From Thermosulfuriphilus ammonigenes (GTDB taxonomy: Bacteria > Desulfobacterota > Thermodesulfobacteria > Thermodesulfobacteriales > ST65): DNA of 64,000 nt. Where the stretch lies: the NCBI RefSeq assembly GCF_011207455.1, contig NZ_CP048877.1, forward strand, positions 1,666,576 to 1,730,575. Reading direction: 5' to 3'. The notes beneath the pieces were generated by a model. It ran no database searches. It saw only the letters and a list, made by a program, of their open reading frames with translations, and was not told where the DNA came from. The position numbers were made by a program, and so were the translations under genes. Shown here one piece after another: positions 27,610 through 37,293 of the stretch; the stretch's first letter is position 1; the number at the start of each line of letters is the position of its first letter.

Positions 27610-28134
27610 ATGCAAATTAATGTTACCTTTAGACGTTTAGACCCTTCCCAAGGTCTAAAAGACTATGCGGTAAAGAGGCTCAGTAAACTGGCCAAATATT
27701 TCGGTGGGCCCACTGAGGTAAACGTTATTCTGACCACAGAAAAGTTTCGTCAGATTGCTGAGGTGGTCATCACCGGAAATGGCCTTAACCTGAGTGGCAA
27801 GGAAGAGACCAATGATATGTACTCGGCGATAGACCTGGTGGTGGACAAGATGGAGCGCCAATTGCGCCGCCATCGGGAGAAAATTAAAAGCCATAAGGGC
27901 CGTGGCCCGGGGCGGACAGTGACCGCTTCTGCGGCTCCGGTGGAGTCAGAGGGCAAGAACGTGGTGGTGGAACAGGTTACGGCCAAACCCCTTTCTGTGG
28001 AGGAGGCCATAGATCAGCTGGAGCTTATGGGATACCAGTTCTTGGTCTTTGTTAACGCTGATACGGAAAGCCTGAATGTTATCTATCGTCGCCCTGATGG
28101 CCACTACGGGTTGATTCAGCCGGAGTCTTTGTAA
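27610..28134 (+). CDS. hpf: Ribosome hibernation promoting factor, long form
   Basis: Binds the 30S decoding centre and inactivates ribosomes, by dimerising them, when growth stops. At 174 residues it is the long form: the N-terminal S30AE domain (1-100; VTFRRLDPSQGLKDYAVKRLSKL) is joined by a linker to a C-terminal dimerisation domain (about 120-174; KPLSVEEAIDQLELMGYQFLVF, VIYRRPDGHYGLI). AGGAGG at 27597-27602 fixes the start at ATG 27610. It is in the rpoN operon. Confidence 0.95.
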   Translation: MQINVTFRRLDPSQGLKDYAVKRLSKLAKYFGGPTEVNVILTTEKFRQIAEVVITGNGLNLSGKEETNDMYSAIDLVVDKMERQLRRHREKIKSHKGRGPGRTVTASAAPVESEGKNVVVEQVTAKPLSVEEAIDQLELMGYQFLVFVNADTESLNVIYRRPDGHYGLIQPESL

Positions 28135-28158
28135 TCCCTGGCCAGCCTGGCCCGAGCC

Positions 28159-28620
28159 ATGAGGATCTTGGACTTCATTGATAAAAACTGTATTGTCCCT
28201 AAACTCAAATCCCGGGACAAGTGGGCTGTCTTTGAGGAGCTGGCCCGGATAATTACTAACCACCGAAATGATCTCCGGGCCACAGAGATTGTCCGGGTTC
28301 TTACCGAGCGGGAGAAACTGGGCAGCACCGGTATTGGTCACGGAGTGGCCATTCCTCACGGTAAAATGAAGGGTCTTGATCGCTTAATCATCTGTGTCGC
28401 TCGGAGTGACCAAGGGATAGACTTTGAGGCCCTGGACAAACAGCCTGTCCACCTAATTTTTCTCATTCTGGCCCCGGATGACGCTGCCGGTTTATACCTT
28501 AAACTTTTGGCCCGGCTCTCCCGCCTTCTTAAGGAACCTCTCTTTCGGGAAAGGCTTATGGCTGCCAAAGATCCGGAAGAGATCCTCACTATAATTCAAG
28601 AGGCGGATTCGGAGTTCTAG
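28159..28620 (+). CDS. ptsN: PTS-Ntr regulatory protein EIIA(Ntr)
   Basis: A 153-residue EIIA-fructose/Ntr domain. It accepts phosphate on the histidine in GVAIPHGK (near residue 66) and acts as a regulatory switch, not a sugar importer. Surrounding motifs (TEREKLGSTGIGHG, HLIFLILAPDDAAGLYLKLLARLSRLL) are standard. The neighbours rpoN, hpf and rapZ are the usual ones. No EI or HPr gene is within the window. It ends within the first base of rapZ. Confidence 0.95.
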   Translation: MRILDFIDKNCIVPKLKSRDKWAVFEELARIITNHRNDLRATEIVRVLTEREKLGSTGIGHGVAIPHGKMKGLDRLIICVARSDQGIDFEALDKQPVHLIFLILAPDDAAGLYLKLLARLSRLLKEPLFRERLMAAKDPEEILTIIQEADSEF

Positions 28621-29489
28621 TGTCACTTGATACGGTCATCATTACCGGTCTTTCTGGCTCAGGAAAGAGCACTGCCCTCAAGGCCTTTGAAGACATTGGT
28701 TATTTCTGTGTTGATAATCTCCCCATCCTTCTATTGCCGGAGTTTTTGGCCTTAAAGGATCAAGAGGTTTCCTCTGGAGAGAAGCTTAAAGTGGCCATTG
28801 TCATGGATCTCCGGGAGAAGACATTCCTGGACCAGTATCAGTCTATTTTTTGTCAGGTCAAAGAACAGGGATACCATCTGGAGATCCTTTTTTTGGAAGC
28901 CAGCGATGAAGTCCTCATTCAGCGCTTTAGCCAGACCCGCCGACCACACCCTCTCGCCCCCAAGGGCTCTCTGGCTGAGGGTATTCGCTTAGAGCGAGAG
29001 CGTCTTCAAGGCATCAAAGAGTGGGCCCATCAGGTGGTAGATACCTCCCGATTTAATGTTCACCAGCTTCGGGCAGAGATAATTCGTCTCTACGCCCACC
29101 GAGAGGACTTGGTTCGTCCAACTATTCATATTATTTCTTTTGGTTTTAAATATGGTGTCCCCCCAGAGGCCAATATGGTTCTAGACGTTCGTTTTCTACC
29201 TAACCCTTACTTTAATCCCCTGCTTAAACCTCTTGACGGACGGCAAGAGGCGGTTAAAGATTTTGTCCTTCGTAGTGAGGAGGCTCGGCGTTTTTTAGAG
29301 CATCTGGAGGGGCTCCTGGGATTCCTGCTGCCACTCTATCATCGTGAAGGTAAGGCCTACATGGTTATCGCTGTAGGCTGTACCGGGGGGCGTCATCGTT
29401 CGGTAGTGATGGCCGAGCAGCTTCGCCAGATCTTGATGGGGATGGGTGAAGACGTTCTTATTACCCATCGGGACATGGACAAGGACTAA
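28620..29489 (+). CDS. rapZ: RapZ/YvcJ-family nucleotide-binding protein
   Basis: A 289-residue P-loop protein with Walker A GLSGSGKST (near 10). In enterobacteria RapZ binds the small RNA GlmZ and directs RNase E to it; in distant phyla the RNA-binding role is unproven. It ends with the RapZ C-terminal domain (SFGFKYGVP near 174, FLPNPYF near 192, VAVGCTGGRHRSV near 252). The start is GTG 28620, overlapping the ptsN stop by one base. The surroundings match those of proteobacterial rapZ. Confidence 0.93.
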   Translation: MSLDTVIITGLSGSGKSTALKAFEDIGYFCVDNLPILLLPEFLALKDQEVSSGEKLKVAIVMDLREKTFLDQYQSIFCQVKEQGYHLEILFLEASDEVLIQRFSQTRRPHPLAPKGSLAEGIRLERERLQGIKEWAHQVVDTSRFNVHQLRAEIIRLYAHREDLVRPTIHIISFGFKYGVPPEANMVLDVRFLPNPYFNPLLKPLDGRQEAVKDFVLRSEEARRFLEHLEGLLGFLLPLYHREGKAYMVIAVGCTGGRHRSVVMAEQLRQILMGMGEDVLITHRDMDKD

Positions 29490-29500
29490 AGGGGAAATAA

Positions 29501-29896
29501 ATGCCTGGAGTGGTTGTTGTTACCCATGGCCGTCTGGCGGAAGAATTAGTATTAGCGGCGGCCTTTATTATGGGAGGGCTAGAGGGGGTAGTAGGCGTGG
29601 GGATAGACCCTAATGAACCCCTCGAAGAGCTTAAAGAGCGTATCTTGCAGGCCATTCGCAAAGTTAATGACGGAGAAGGGGTCTTGGTGCTTACAGACAT
29701 GTTTGGCGGTACCCCCTCTAATATCTGTCTGGCCTTTTTGGAAGAAGGGCGAGTGGAGGTTGTCAGTGGAGTCAACCTCCCAATGATTATCAAGGCCGCC
29801 CAGTCCCTTAAACGGCCCCTACCAGAGCTGGCCAAAGTGGTAGCCGAGGCTGGCAAGAAGAGCATCTCCAAGGCCAGTGAACTTCTAAACAGCTGA
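29501..29896 (+). CDS. PTS mannose-type EIIA domain protein
   Basis: A 131-residue stand-alone EIIA of the mannose family, with the phosphorylatable histidine in VTHGRLAEEL (near residue 9), ILTDMFGGTPSN-type segment (VLTDMFGGTPSN, near 64) and VVSGVNLPM (near 87). Without EIIB, EIIC and EIID genes beside it, it more likely relays phosphate for regulation than transports sugar. It follows rapZ by 11 bases, a common arrangement in Desulfobacterota. Confidence 0.9.
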   Translation: MPGVVVVTHGRLAEELVLAAAFIMGGLEGVVGVGIDPNEPLEELKERILQAIRKVNDGEGVLVLTDMFGGTPSNICLAFLEEGRVEVVSGVNLPMIIKAAQSLKRPLPELAKVVAEAGKKSISKASELLNS

Positions 29897-29898
29897 GC

Positions 29899-30354
29899 AT
29901 GAGGGCCAGGATCGTCCCGGCTCGGGAGGAGGATTTGCCGGGACTACTGGAAATCGAGCGCCTCTCCCATCCTAACCCCTGGAGTAAGGCAGCCTTTTTG
30001 GGAGAGCTCTCCCATAAGTCTGCCAGACTCTGGGTGGCCAAGGTGGCCGGCCTTCCGCGGGGGTTTATTTCTTTTTGGCTGGTTTTAGACGAGATCCATA
30101 TCCTTAATCTGGCCGTCCATCCCCAGGTCCGAAGGCAGGGGTTGGCTACCAGCCTGATTACTCTGGCCCTTAAGTATGGCCGGCGGCAAGGAGCCCATTT
30201 GGCTTGGCTAGAGGTTAGGCCTTCCAATAAAGCGGCCATCAGGCTATATCAGAAGCTTGGTTTTGTGGCTACCGGCCGCCGTCCCGGTTATTATCAAGAC
30301 ACCGGTGAAGATGCCATTATCATGAAACTTTCCCTCAGGGACCATGAGGCTTAA
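29899..30354 (+). CDS. rimI: Ribosomal-protein-alanine N-acetyltransferase
   Basis: A 151-residue GNAT acetyltransferase. RimI acetylates the N-terminal alanine of ribosomal protein S18. The protein shows IERLSHPNPWSKAAFLGEL near the start, the acetyl-CoA loop VHPQVRRQGLATSLI (about 73-87) and WLEVRPSNKAAIRLYQKLGFVATGRRPGYY, each part typical of RimI. It starts two bases after the EIIA gene and overlaps smc by 11 bases. Another GNAT substrate cannot be ruled out. Confidence 0.9.
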   Translation: MRARIVPAREEDLPGLLEIERLSHPNPWSKAAFLGELSHKSARLWVAKVAGLPRGFISFWLVLDEIHILNLAVHPQVRRQGLATSLITLALKYGRRQGAHLAWLEVRPSNKAAIRLYQKLGFVATGRRPGYYQDTGEDAIIMKLSLRDHEA

Positions 30355-33300
30355 GCGTCTGGAGCTTTATGGCTTTAAATCCTTCCCCCACCGGGTAGAG
30401 GTGGCCTTTCCCTCCGGTATCTGTGCCATTGTTGGTCCTAACGGAAGTGGTAAAAGCAACATCGTCGATGCCGTTCGTTGGGTTCTCGGCGAACAAAGCC
30501 CTCGGCGCCTGCGGGCTCGAGCCATGGAAGACGTTATCTTTTCTGGTTCAAACGGTCGAGGCCCCAACTTTGCCGAGGTCCGGCTGGTTTTGGAAAACAA
30601 TGGTCAGGCTCCCGGCGAACTGGCCGATTTGCCAGAGATCGTTATCACTCGAAGACTCTACCGTTCTGGAGAAAGCGAGTATCTCCTTAACGGGCGACCC
30701 TGTCGTCTGAAGGACATTCATTATTTGTTCATGGATACCGGAGCGGGGCATCGGGCCTACGCCATCATTGACCAGGGTGAGGTGGGCTCTTTTGTTGAAC
30801 TCCGTCCGGAGGAAAGGCGTCTGCTTATAGAGGAGGTGGCAGGTGTCTCCCGATATAAGACCCGCCGGGAGGAGGCCCAGCGGCGCATTAAGGCCAGCCA
30901 GGAGAACCTTGCTCGTTTGGAAGATGTCCTAACGGAGGTCAAACGACAACAAAATAGCCTTAGACGACAGGCAAAAAAGACGGAGAGATATTTGAGGCTC
31001 AAAGAAGAGCTGCAAAGGCTGGATATAATCTATGCCGCTGGCCGTCTTCAACAAACCAAACAGAAAACCTTAGCCTTGGAGAAAGATCTGGCTCTCCTGG
31101 GGGAGAAGACGGATCTTTTTTCCTCCAAGCAACAGACCCTGGAGACGGAAAAGGCCCGTTTAATCCTTGAACTTTCGGGAAAAGAAGAAGCCCTCTCTTC
31201 TCTGCGCCAGAAGGAAGAAGCCTGCCTGGAGGAGCTGTCCTCCCAACGTCGTCAGCTGGAGAAGATAAGAGGGGAGATTAAGACCATCCAGACAAGGCTT
31301 CAATCCTTTGATTCCCGGCTAAGAGATATTATCCGTCGCCAGGAGGGCCTTACCCAAAAGGTTCAGGGCCTGGAGAGAAACCTCAAAGAGGCGGAGGAAA
31401 CCCTGGATCGCCTGCAAAAGGATGAGGAGGAGCTTGTCTCCCTCCTTAAGGCCAAAGAGAAAAAATTAGAGACCCATCGGGCCTTGCTGGCTGAAAAGAG
31501 GCAAACCCATGATTCCCTTGGCCATCAGATGGCTCAACTGGAGGCCGGACAAAGGCGTCTTCTTTTAGAGAAAGAACGCAGGGAAAAAGATCTCAACCGG
31601 GTTCAGGGGCAGATTGCAGAAATATCAAGGCGTCTGGAAGAGGCAAACTTTCGGTTGACCAAGGCCGAAAAGGAAAGAGACTCTGTGACGGAGAACCAGC
31701 AAAGGATACGGCAGAAGATAGAAGACTTGGCCCGACGCCTTGAGACCCTATCGGCCCAGGAGAAAGACCTTGAAAGAACCCTTTCCTCCCTAAGCAGGGA
31801 GGCCATGGATGTTGCCGCTGAGATCGAACGTCTTCAGCGTTTGGAGGCCAAGCTGGCCGGCCTTCCTCCTTCGGCCAGGTTTCTTAGAGAAAAGCTAGGA
31901 CTACCTTTGGTGGTGGAGAAAATCAAACCGGAGCCGGGGTGGGAGTCTGCTCTGACAGCTTTGCTCTCCGAGGCCCTTGGTTTTGCCCTGGTGGACGATC
32001 TTAAAGAGGCCAAGGAGGTCCTTAAGGCCCTTAAGGAGGCCCGTCTGGGCCCCGGAGGGGTGCTCCTTGAGGATAAGCAAAGTCAGGTCTCCGAGTCTGT
32101 TTTGGCTCAGGGGCTTCCTTCAGCCCTGGCTACTATGCTGGTCTCCTTTAAAACCTTTGATACGGCCGAGGAGGCCTTTAGTGACTACGATTCTCTGGCG
32201 GCCAGACTTCTTACCAAAGATGGTTTTGTCTTTTGGCCTGGCGGTATGATCAAAGTTCTTTCTTCCTCCGAAGGCCAGGAGATTCTAGAGAGACGGGCTA
32301 AACTAGATGCCCTTGCCCAGCGCCAGAAGGAGATCGAAGTTAAAAGTAAAACCCTCCGAGAAACTCTCCATAATTTACGCCGCTCCTATCAAGAAACTTC
32401 CGAGAGGCTTTCAAAACTCAAAAGACAAAAGAAGGAGGGGGAAGAGCGCCTTCTGCAGATAAGCAAAGAGATTAATCGAACAAGGGCCAGGATATTGGGT
32501 CTTGAAGAACAGAGAAAGGTTTTTGAAACCCAGGTTAAAGACGTGCAGCTCCGATGGGAGGAGGTCAAGGCGGAGCTATCTAAGCTGGAGAATAACAGAC
32601 GGGAAATCCAGGAAAAGATCCGTCACCTAGGGCCTCAGTTAAAGGGCCTCCTTTCCAGGGAAAGAGAACTCTCCTCAGTGATTAAGGACCTTCGAAGCCG
32701 TCTGGAAAAGACCCGCCTTTCCCGGGTCAGGCTGGAAGAAAGACGGAATCAACTTCTAAAGGAAAAGGCCCGTCTTGATGGGGCTAAACGTCAATATCTA
32801 AGAGAAAGAGAGGAACTTGAAGCCCAGCTTCGTCATCAGAAGCCCCTATTAGAGAAGCTGGAGGGCTCTTTAGCTAAGACCGGGGCTCGAGTTTCTGACT
32901 TGGAGACAGACTATAGACACCTCAAAGACCAGCGCGAGAGTCTTGAAGAGGAGATTTCCGGCCTTAAGAAGCGAATTTCAGAGATTGAAGGTGAACTCAA
33001 GGGCCTTAGGCTTGAGCTTCGCAAACTTGAAGATCAACGACATCGACTTGACTTAGAAATCACGGAGTGCCGACTTCTGGCTGAACACCTTATAGGTAAG
33101 ATCAAAGAAAAATATCAGATAGATCTTGAGACCATTGATGTTGCGGAGGGAGAATCTCTCGATGAGGAGAGTTTTTCCCGTCGGGTGGCCGAAATCAAGG
33201 AGGAACTTTCCCGTCTAGGGGCCATTAATCTGGCCGCCGTGGAGGAATTTAAAGAGGTAGAAAAAAGACTTGAGTTCCTCCTCTCTCAGCGTTCCGATCT

Positions 33301-33838
33301 TCTTAAGGCTATCGAGAGTCTCAAGGAAGCCATCTCTAAAATTAATCGGCTGTGTCGAGAAAAGATTCGTCAAGCTGTAAGACAGGTCAATGAAAAACTT
33401 AAGGAGGTCTTTCCCCTTCTGTTTGAAGGCGGAACAGCCGAGCTTCGGTTAGTGGGCTCAGACGATCCCCTTGAGGCCGGGCTGGATCTTTACATACGTC
33501 TTCCAGGTAAGAGGCTTCAGCACTTGGGGCTCCTCTCGGGTGGTGAGAAGGCCCTTTCGGCTCTGGCGGTGGTCTTTGCTGTCTTTCTTATCAAGCCTTC
33601 TCCTTTCTGTCTTCTTGATGAGGTCGATGCCCCTCTTGATGAAGCCAATACCTTGAAATTTAATCGTCTCATTAGGGAGATAGCCCGCCAGGCACAAGTG
33701 ATTATCATTACTCATAATCAAAGAGTCATGGAGGTAGCCGATACCCTTTACGGCATCACCATGGAAGAACAGGGAATTTCTAAGATCGTCTCCGTGAAGC
33801 TGGCGGAGGCAGGCCAAGGAGGGGAACAAGATGCCTGA
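30344..33838 (+). CDS. smc: Chromosome segregation protein SMC
   Basis: Condensin ATPase that organises and separates replicated chromosomes with ScpA and ScpB. At 1,164 residues it has the normal size: an N-terminal head with Walker [10 protein letters not shown] (near 32), a first coiled coil (about 165-490), the hinge (about 500-650), a second coiled coil (650-1010) and a C-terminal head with signature [13 protein letters not shown] (near 1064) and Walker [16 protein letters not shown] (near 1088). scpA and scpB are not in the window. Confidence 0.97.
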   Translation: MRLKRLELYGFKSFPHRVEVAFPSGICAIVGPNGSGKSNIVDAVRWVLGEQSPRRLRARAMEDVIFSGSNGRGPNFAEVRLVLENNGQAPGELADLPEIVITRRLYRSGESEYLLNGRPCRLKDIHYLFMDTGAGHRAYAIIDQGEVGSFVELRPEERRLLIEEVAGVSRYKTRREEAQRRIKASQENLARLEDVLTEVKRQQNSLRRQAKKTERYLRLKEELQRLDIIYAAGRLQQTKQKTLALEKDLALLGEKTDLFSSKQQTLETEKARLILELSGKEEALSSLRQKEEACLEELSSQRRQLEKIRGEIKTIQTRLQSFDSRLRDIIRRQEGLTQKVQGLERNLKEAEETLDRLQKDEEELVSLLKAKEKKLETHRALLAEKRQTHDSLGHQMAQLEAGQRRLLLEKERREKDLNRVQGQIAEISRRLEEANFRLTKAEKERDSVTENQQRIRQKIEDLARRLETLSAQEKDLERTLSSLSREAMDVAAEIERLQRLEAKLAGLPPSARFLREKLGLPLVVEKIKPEPGWESALTALLSEALGFALVDDLKEAKEVLKALKEARLGPGGVLLEDKQSQVSESVLAQGLPSALATMLVSFKTFDTAEEAFSDYDSLAARLLTKDGFVFWPGGMIKVLSSSEGQEILERRAKLDALAQRQKEIEVKSKTLRETLHNLRRSYQETSERLSKLKRQKKEGEERLLQISKEINRTRARILGLEEQRKVFETQVKDVQLRWEEVKAELSKLENNRREIQEKIRHLGPQLKGLLSRERELSSVIKDLRSRLEKTRLSRVRLEERRNQLLKEKARLDGAKRQYLREREELEAQLRHQKPLLEKLEGSLAKTGARVSDLETDYRHLKDQRESLEEEISGLKKRISEIEGELKGLRLELRKLEDQRHRLDLEITECRLLAEHLIGKIKEKYQIDLETIDVAEGESLDEESFSRRVAEIKEELSRLGAINLAAVEEFKEVEKRLEFLLSQRSDLLKAIESLKEAISKINRLCREKIRQAVRQVNEKLKEVFPLLFEGGTAELRLVGSDDPLEAGLDLYIRLPGKRLQHLGLLSGGEKALSALAVVFAVFLIKPSPFCLLDEVDAPLDEANTLKFNRLIREIARQAQVIIITHNQRVMEVADTLYGITMEEQGISKIVSVKLAEAGQGGEQDA

Positions 33839-34565
33839 TTATCGCCGTTCCATCGGTTTTGTCTATCTTCAGCGAAGCAAACACGATCGGGCCGAACTTT
33901 TCAGTCGAGAAAAAGAGAATATTTCTCCAGCCCCTTCTCTCAAAAAATACCCTGGAGCCCGACGTCTTAACCTTCCACGAGTAGCTCCTCCCGGAGCAGA
34001 TCTCTGGGAGGCCCTGGCCCGGAGGCGTTCGGTGCGAAAGTATGCCTCAGAGGCCTTAAGTTTGGAGACCATCTCTCTTCTTTTGTGGGCTACCCAAGGG
34101 GTTACGGCTCGGGTTGGCCATTATCTTCTCCGGCCGGCTCCTAGTGCGGGGGCCTTATACCCCATAGAAACCTATCTTTGCCTTAACGATGTGGCCGGGC
34201 TTCCTTCGGGGTTGGTTCATTATGATGTTGCCGCGGCCGCTCTGGAATATCTCGAAGAGGGAGACTTCGGTCAAGATCTGGCCGAGGCAGCTATGGGGCA
34301 AAAAATGTGTGCTCGGGCCCCGGTGGTTTTTATTTGGTCGGCCATTGCCCGACGGACCATGAGTAAGTATGGTTCTCGTGGCATCCGTTATATTTTTATG
34401 GACGTAGCCCATATCTGCCAGAATCTTCTCCTGGCAGCTCAGGCCCTTGGGCTCGGAGCCTGTCCTGTAGGAGCCTTCTTCGACGATGAAGTTAACCAGC
34501 TCCTAGGTCTGGATGGTCTTGAGGAAACGGTAGTCTACATGGCCCCGGTGGGTATCCCGGCCTAA
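33831..34565 (+). CDS. SagB/ThcOx-type nitroreductase-fold oxidoreductase
   Basis: A 244-residue FMN-dependent oxidoreductase of the SagB group. It shows LWEALARRRSVRKYASEALSLE (FMN contact, about 57-78), LLWATQGV (near 85), PSAGALYPIE (near 104), and the C-terminal MDVAHICQNLLLAAQALGLGACPVGAF, which is typical of the group. SagB proteins oxidise azolines in peptide natural products, but many stand-alone members act on unknown substrates. No cyclodehydratase or precursor gene is next to it. It overlaps the smc end by eight bases. Confidence 0.88.
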   Translation: MPDYRRSIGFVYLQRSKHDRAELFSREKENISPAPSLKKYPGARRLNLPRVAPPGADLWEALARRRSVRKYASEALSLETISLLLWATQGVTARVGHYLLRPAPSAGALYPIETYLCLNDVAGLPSGLVHYDVAAAALEYLEEGDFGQDLAEAAMGQKMCARAPVVFIWSAIARRTMSKYGSRGIRYIFMDVAHICQNLLLAAQALGLGACPVGAFFDDEVNQLLGLDGLEETVVYMAPVGIPA

Positions 34566-34571
34566 CCAGGT

Positions 34572-35426
34572 ATGGCCTTGGTGATTGTCTGGCACGAGGG
34601 GGCCTTGGGAGATCTCATCCTCTCCAGGTTGGCCATCGGGGCCTTGGCCGAAAGGGCTGAGGTGTTTCTTTTTGCCCGTTCAGATGGCCGGGTTCTTTTT
34701 AAGGATTTTGTCTCCCGAGTAGCTTCAACCGAACCTCTGGCCCCTCTTTTTTTAGGCCGTATTCCGCCCTTTTTAAAAGAGGTAAGGGAGGCCTATCTCT
34801 TTTTTCATTCTCCGCCGCAGATTCCCATTAGAACCTTGAAGGAGGCCGGAATTATGGTCCGGGTGATTGACACCCGGCCTCAGCGGCCAGAGTCGGCTGC
34901 CTATTTTCAACGGGCTCAGGTAGGCGGGAAAGAGGCTCTGTTTCTACTTAAAGGTCAGGATGGGCCAAGAGAAGGGGTTTTCATCCACCCGGGTTCGGGC
35001 AGCCCATATAAGAACTATTCTCTTGAGCGGTTTTTGCTTCTGGCCCAGGCCCTAAGGTCTGAGGGACACCAAGTCCATTTTATTTTGGGACCGGCGGAGG
35101 CCCACCTGCAACAATCCCTTAAAGAAGCCGGAGAAAACCCCTTGGTTGGGCTTTCGCTCGAAGAATTGGCTGAGTTGCTTTCTGAGGCCAGGCTTTATGT
35201 CGGTAATGATTCTGGAGTAAGCCACCTGGCTGCTGCCGTTGGGGCCCCTACTTTGGCCATTTTTGGCCCTTCTGATCCTAGGATCTGGGCGCCCATAGGC
35301 CCGCGGGTGCTCTCTCTCCGCCTTGACATATGCCCTCCTTGCTGGCCCAAGCCTTGTGATGAGAGAATATGTCTAGAGAAGATTGGACTCGAAGATCTCC
35401 TTGAAGCTGCCCGCTCTCTACTCTAA
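34572..35426 (+). CDS. Glycosyltransferase family 9 (heptosyltransferase-like)
   Basis: A 284-residue GT-B fold enzyme. The N-terminus has GALGDLILSRLAIGAL, typical of ADP-heptose:LPS heptosyltransferases, and the C-terminal half the GT9 signature FIHPGSGSPYKNYSLERF (about 138-155) and VGNDSGVSHLAAAVGAPTLAIFGPSDP (in pieces, about 213-238). It is shorter than WaaC or WaaF (about 320-350 residues), so the exact acceptor is open; inner-core LPS assembly is the likely role. It ends with four cysteines (CPPCWPKPCDERIC). The gene meets the convergent TolB-like gene with a four-base overlap. Confidence 0.88.
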   Translation: MALVIVWHEGALGDLILSRLAIGALAERAEVFLFARSDGRVLFKDFVSRVASTEPLAPLFLGRIPPFLKEVREAYLFFHSPPQIPIRTLKEAGIMVRVIDTRPQRPESAAYFQRAQVGGKEALFLLKGQDGPREGVFIHPGSGSPYKNYSLERFLLLAQALRSEGHQVHFILGPAEAHLQQSLKEAGENPLVGLSLEELAELLSEARLYVGNDSGVSHLAAAVGAPTLAIFGPSDPRIWAPIGPRVLSLRLDICPPCWPKPCDERICLEKIGLEDLLEAARSLL

Positions 35427-36400
35427 TACCACTGCCACTGGGCCTGACCTCCAGAGGGTGCTGGAGTTGGGGCCTCCTGGGGGGTGGAGGGAGAAGGCTC
35501 CGGTTTTGAGGGGCTTGGTTTAAGGACGACCTCTTTTTCTTTCTTTTTCCCAATGAAGGGGATCCAGCCAAACCAATTTCTCTTCTTTTTGGGCTTTTCT
35601 ACCTTTTTAGAGGGCTGTTCCTCAAATATAGGCCCTAACTGTTCCTCATCGGGGGGATAATCCGGCCAGGGGTCTATATCTCGCCAGCTTGGCTTGGGCT
35701 GCTTGACAGCGGCTTGCTGTTGAGGAGCCGGGGCCGTGGAGGCAGGCGGTGGTGTCGAGGGTGTAGAAAGAGCCGTGGCCTTTTCACGCCAGAAGCGCTC
35801 TGGATGCATACGATTAGGTGGGGTAGAGGCCGGGGCCTCCGGAGCAGGTTGCCTGGCAGGAATCTCTCTGGCCACCGAAGTAGAGGTAACTGGAGCGGGA
35901 GTAGCTACAGACGCGCTGGCCACGGCCTGAGATGGACGGCCAGTAAGGTAAAAATCTATCTTTTGGGCAAAATCGGCCAGCCGAGGGATCACCTCGTCAA
36001 GCCCCCGGGTTTCGGCATAGAGGGCCACCGGCGGGCGATTGTTTTCTACCGGGATCATCCGGGCATCAAGGCTGACGTTTTGACCAATAACCGTGAGACT
36101 CCCGAAGAGGACATAATCCACCCCTAGCTTTTGTCCCAACTCTTTAACCTTGGCCTCGGTAAGGGGCCCGGAAATACTTTTTAAGGCCGCGTCAACAGCG
36201 GTTTTGTCGATCACTATCACCTCTTCGGGCTTGAAGATTCTGGTGGTCATCATATCCTGGATGCCGTCTCGAACATAGGAGAGGTCTTCGGCGGCATGGA
36301 TCTTAAAGGGCAATATGGCCACTTTAATTACAGCCTGGGCCTGACTAGCTGAAATAAAGAGGAATAAAGAGACTATAAAAAATGGAAAAAATTTTCTCAT
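35423..36400 (-). CDS. Secreted TolB-N/FlgO-like protein with proline-rich tail
   Basis: A 325-residue exported protein. A signal peptide (1-23) is followed by an alpha/beta domain (VAILPFKIHAAEDLSYVRDGIQDMM, in pieces, then VIDKTAVDAALK and GQKLGVDYVLFGSLTVIG, about 25-155). This is the TolB N-terminal/CsgG-related type often found in front of repeat domains in Desulfobacterota. Here it is followed instead by a low-complexity Pro/Ala/Ser/Thr region (about 155-300) with a basic KKKRNWFGWIPFIGKKKEKE patch. No repeat domain is present. Function unknown; envelope assembly is a guess. The odd composition suggests a disordered, wall- or membrane-interacting tail. Confidence 0.7.
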   Translation of the reverse strand: MRKFFPFFIVSLFLFISASQAQAVIKVAILPFKIHAAEDLSYVRDGIQDMMTTRIFKPEEVIVIDKTAVDAALKSISGPLTEAKVKELGQKLGVDYVLFGSLTVIGQNVSLDARMIPVENNRPPVALYAETRGLDEVIPRLADFAQKIDFYLTGRPSQAVASASVATPAPVTSTSVAREIPARQPAPEAPASTPPNRMHPERFWREKATALSTPSTPPPASTAPAPQQQAAVKQPKPSWRDIDPWPDYPPDEEQLGPIFEEQPSKKVEKPKKKRNWFGWIPFIGKKKEKEVVLKPSPSKPEPSPSTPQEAPTPAPSGGQAQWQWY

Positions 36401-36527
36401 GATGACCCCCGCCCCGCTTAAGAAATCTAGGCTACCCTCCTCAAGTAACCATAACCAAGGTGGAAGGTATCAGTAAGGGCAGGGGGCGTCAAGGTTGGGG
36501 CCTGAACCAGGCCCCTTTCTTTTAGGC

Positions 36528-36725
36528 TCAACCAAAGCGGGAGGCCGGGTTGCAGCCGGAGACAATACCCTGGCCCGGTGATTGGCTGCGGGAGGAAAAG
36601 CAAGAAAGAAGCTTTTGAACCTCTTCTGCCTTACATTTGGGGCAAAGGACCTTTTCCTGGCTGGAAAAGACCAGCCGTTCGAAAATTTGGCCACATTTTT
36701 TGCAGACAAACTCGTAAATGGGCAT
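36528..36725 (-). CDS. FmdB-family zinc ribbon protein
   Basis: A 65-residue protein starting MPIYEFVCKKCGQIFE, the FmdB/CxxC_CxxC_SSSS signature, with a second pair CPKC at residues 33-36. The two pairs should hold one zinc ion. Such proteins were proposed as regulators of formylmethanofuran dehydrogenase or amidases, but most have no known function. AAAGGAGG before the ATG makes the gene secure. It is on its own, upstream of the TolB-like gene and divergent from DUF488. Confidence 0.88.
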   Translation of the reverse strand: MPIYEFVCKKCGQIFERLVFSSQEKVLCPKCKAEEVQKLLSCFSSRSQSPGQGIVSGCNPASRFG

Positions 36726-36807
36726 ATTCTATGACCTCCTTTATTCTTCTATTTTTTGGAAAAATCTCTTATTTTCTTAAGCAGAGAAGGTAAACTAGGA
36801 GGCAAAT

Positions 36808-37293
36808 CTGTCAAGAAAAAAAGTTATCTATACTCTGGGGACCAGCAATCGCTCCCTGGATGAATTCCTTCGGCTTTTAAGGGCTCAGGGGATCGAACAA
36901 GTTATTGATGTGCGGCGTTTTCCGGTAAGCCATCGCTTTCCTCACTTTAGCCGACAGGTCCTGGAGGATTCCCTGAGACGTAAGGGGATAAGGTATCGAT
37001 TTCTGGGCCGTGAGCTTGGAGGTTATCGATCAGGTGGTTATGAGGCCTATCGAGCTACTGAGGCCTACAGAACGGCCCTGGAACGTCTTCAGACCCTGGC
37101 GGCTGAGAGACCTTCGGTCATTATCTGTGCCGAGCGTTTCCCTTGGCGTTGTCATCGTCGTCACCTAGCGGAGGATTTGTCTCGCCTGGGGTGGCGAGTG
37201 ATCCATATCCTTGATGAGAAGCGTCTTTGGGAGCCTAGCGGAGGAGATATTCCGGGCGACAACGAAAAAGGGCCCGGAAGATGTTCCCCTTGA
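36808..37293 (+). CDS. DUF488-family protein with apparent CTG start
   Basis: A 161-residue DUF488 protein. Core motifs are VIYTLGTSNRSLDEFLRLL (residues 6-24), VIDVRRFPVSHRFPHF (32-47), YRFLGRELGG near 60 and the family's conserved cysteines in IICAERFPWRCHRRHLA (about 105-121). These proteins have unknown function, with a possible nucleic acid or RNA-modification link. The frame is open only from a TAG at 36796 onward and contains no ATG, GTG or TTG before GTG 36910, which would cut off the conserved N-terminus. A CTG at 36808 has AGGAGG five bases before it and is the best start. The 3' end overlaps the convergent ttcA gene by 59 bases. Confidence 0.75.
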   Translation: MSRKKVIYTLGTSNRSLDEFLRLLRAQGIEQVIDVRRFPVSHRFPHFSRQVLEDSLRRKGIRYRFLGRELGGYRSGGYEAYRATEAYRTALERLQTLAAERPSVIICAERFPWRCHRRHLAEDLSRLGWRVIHILDEKRLWEPSGGDIPGDNEKGPGRCSP

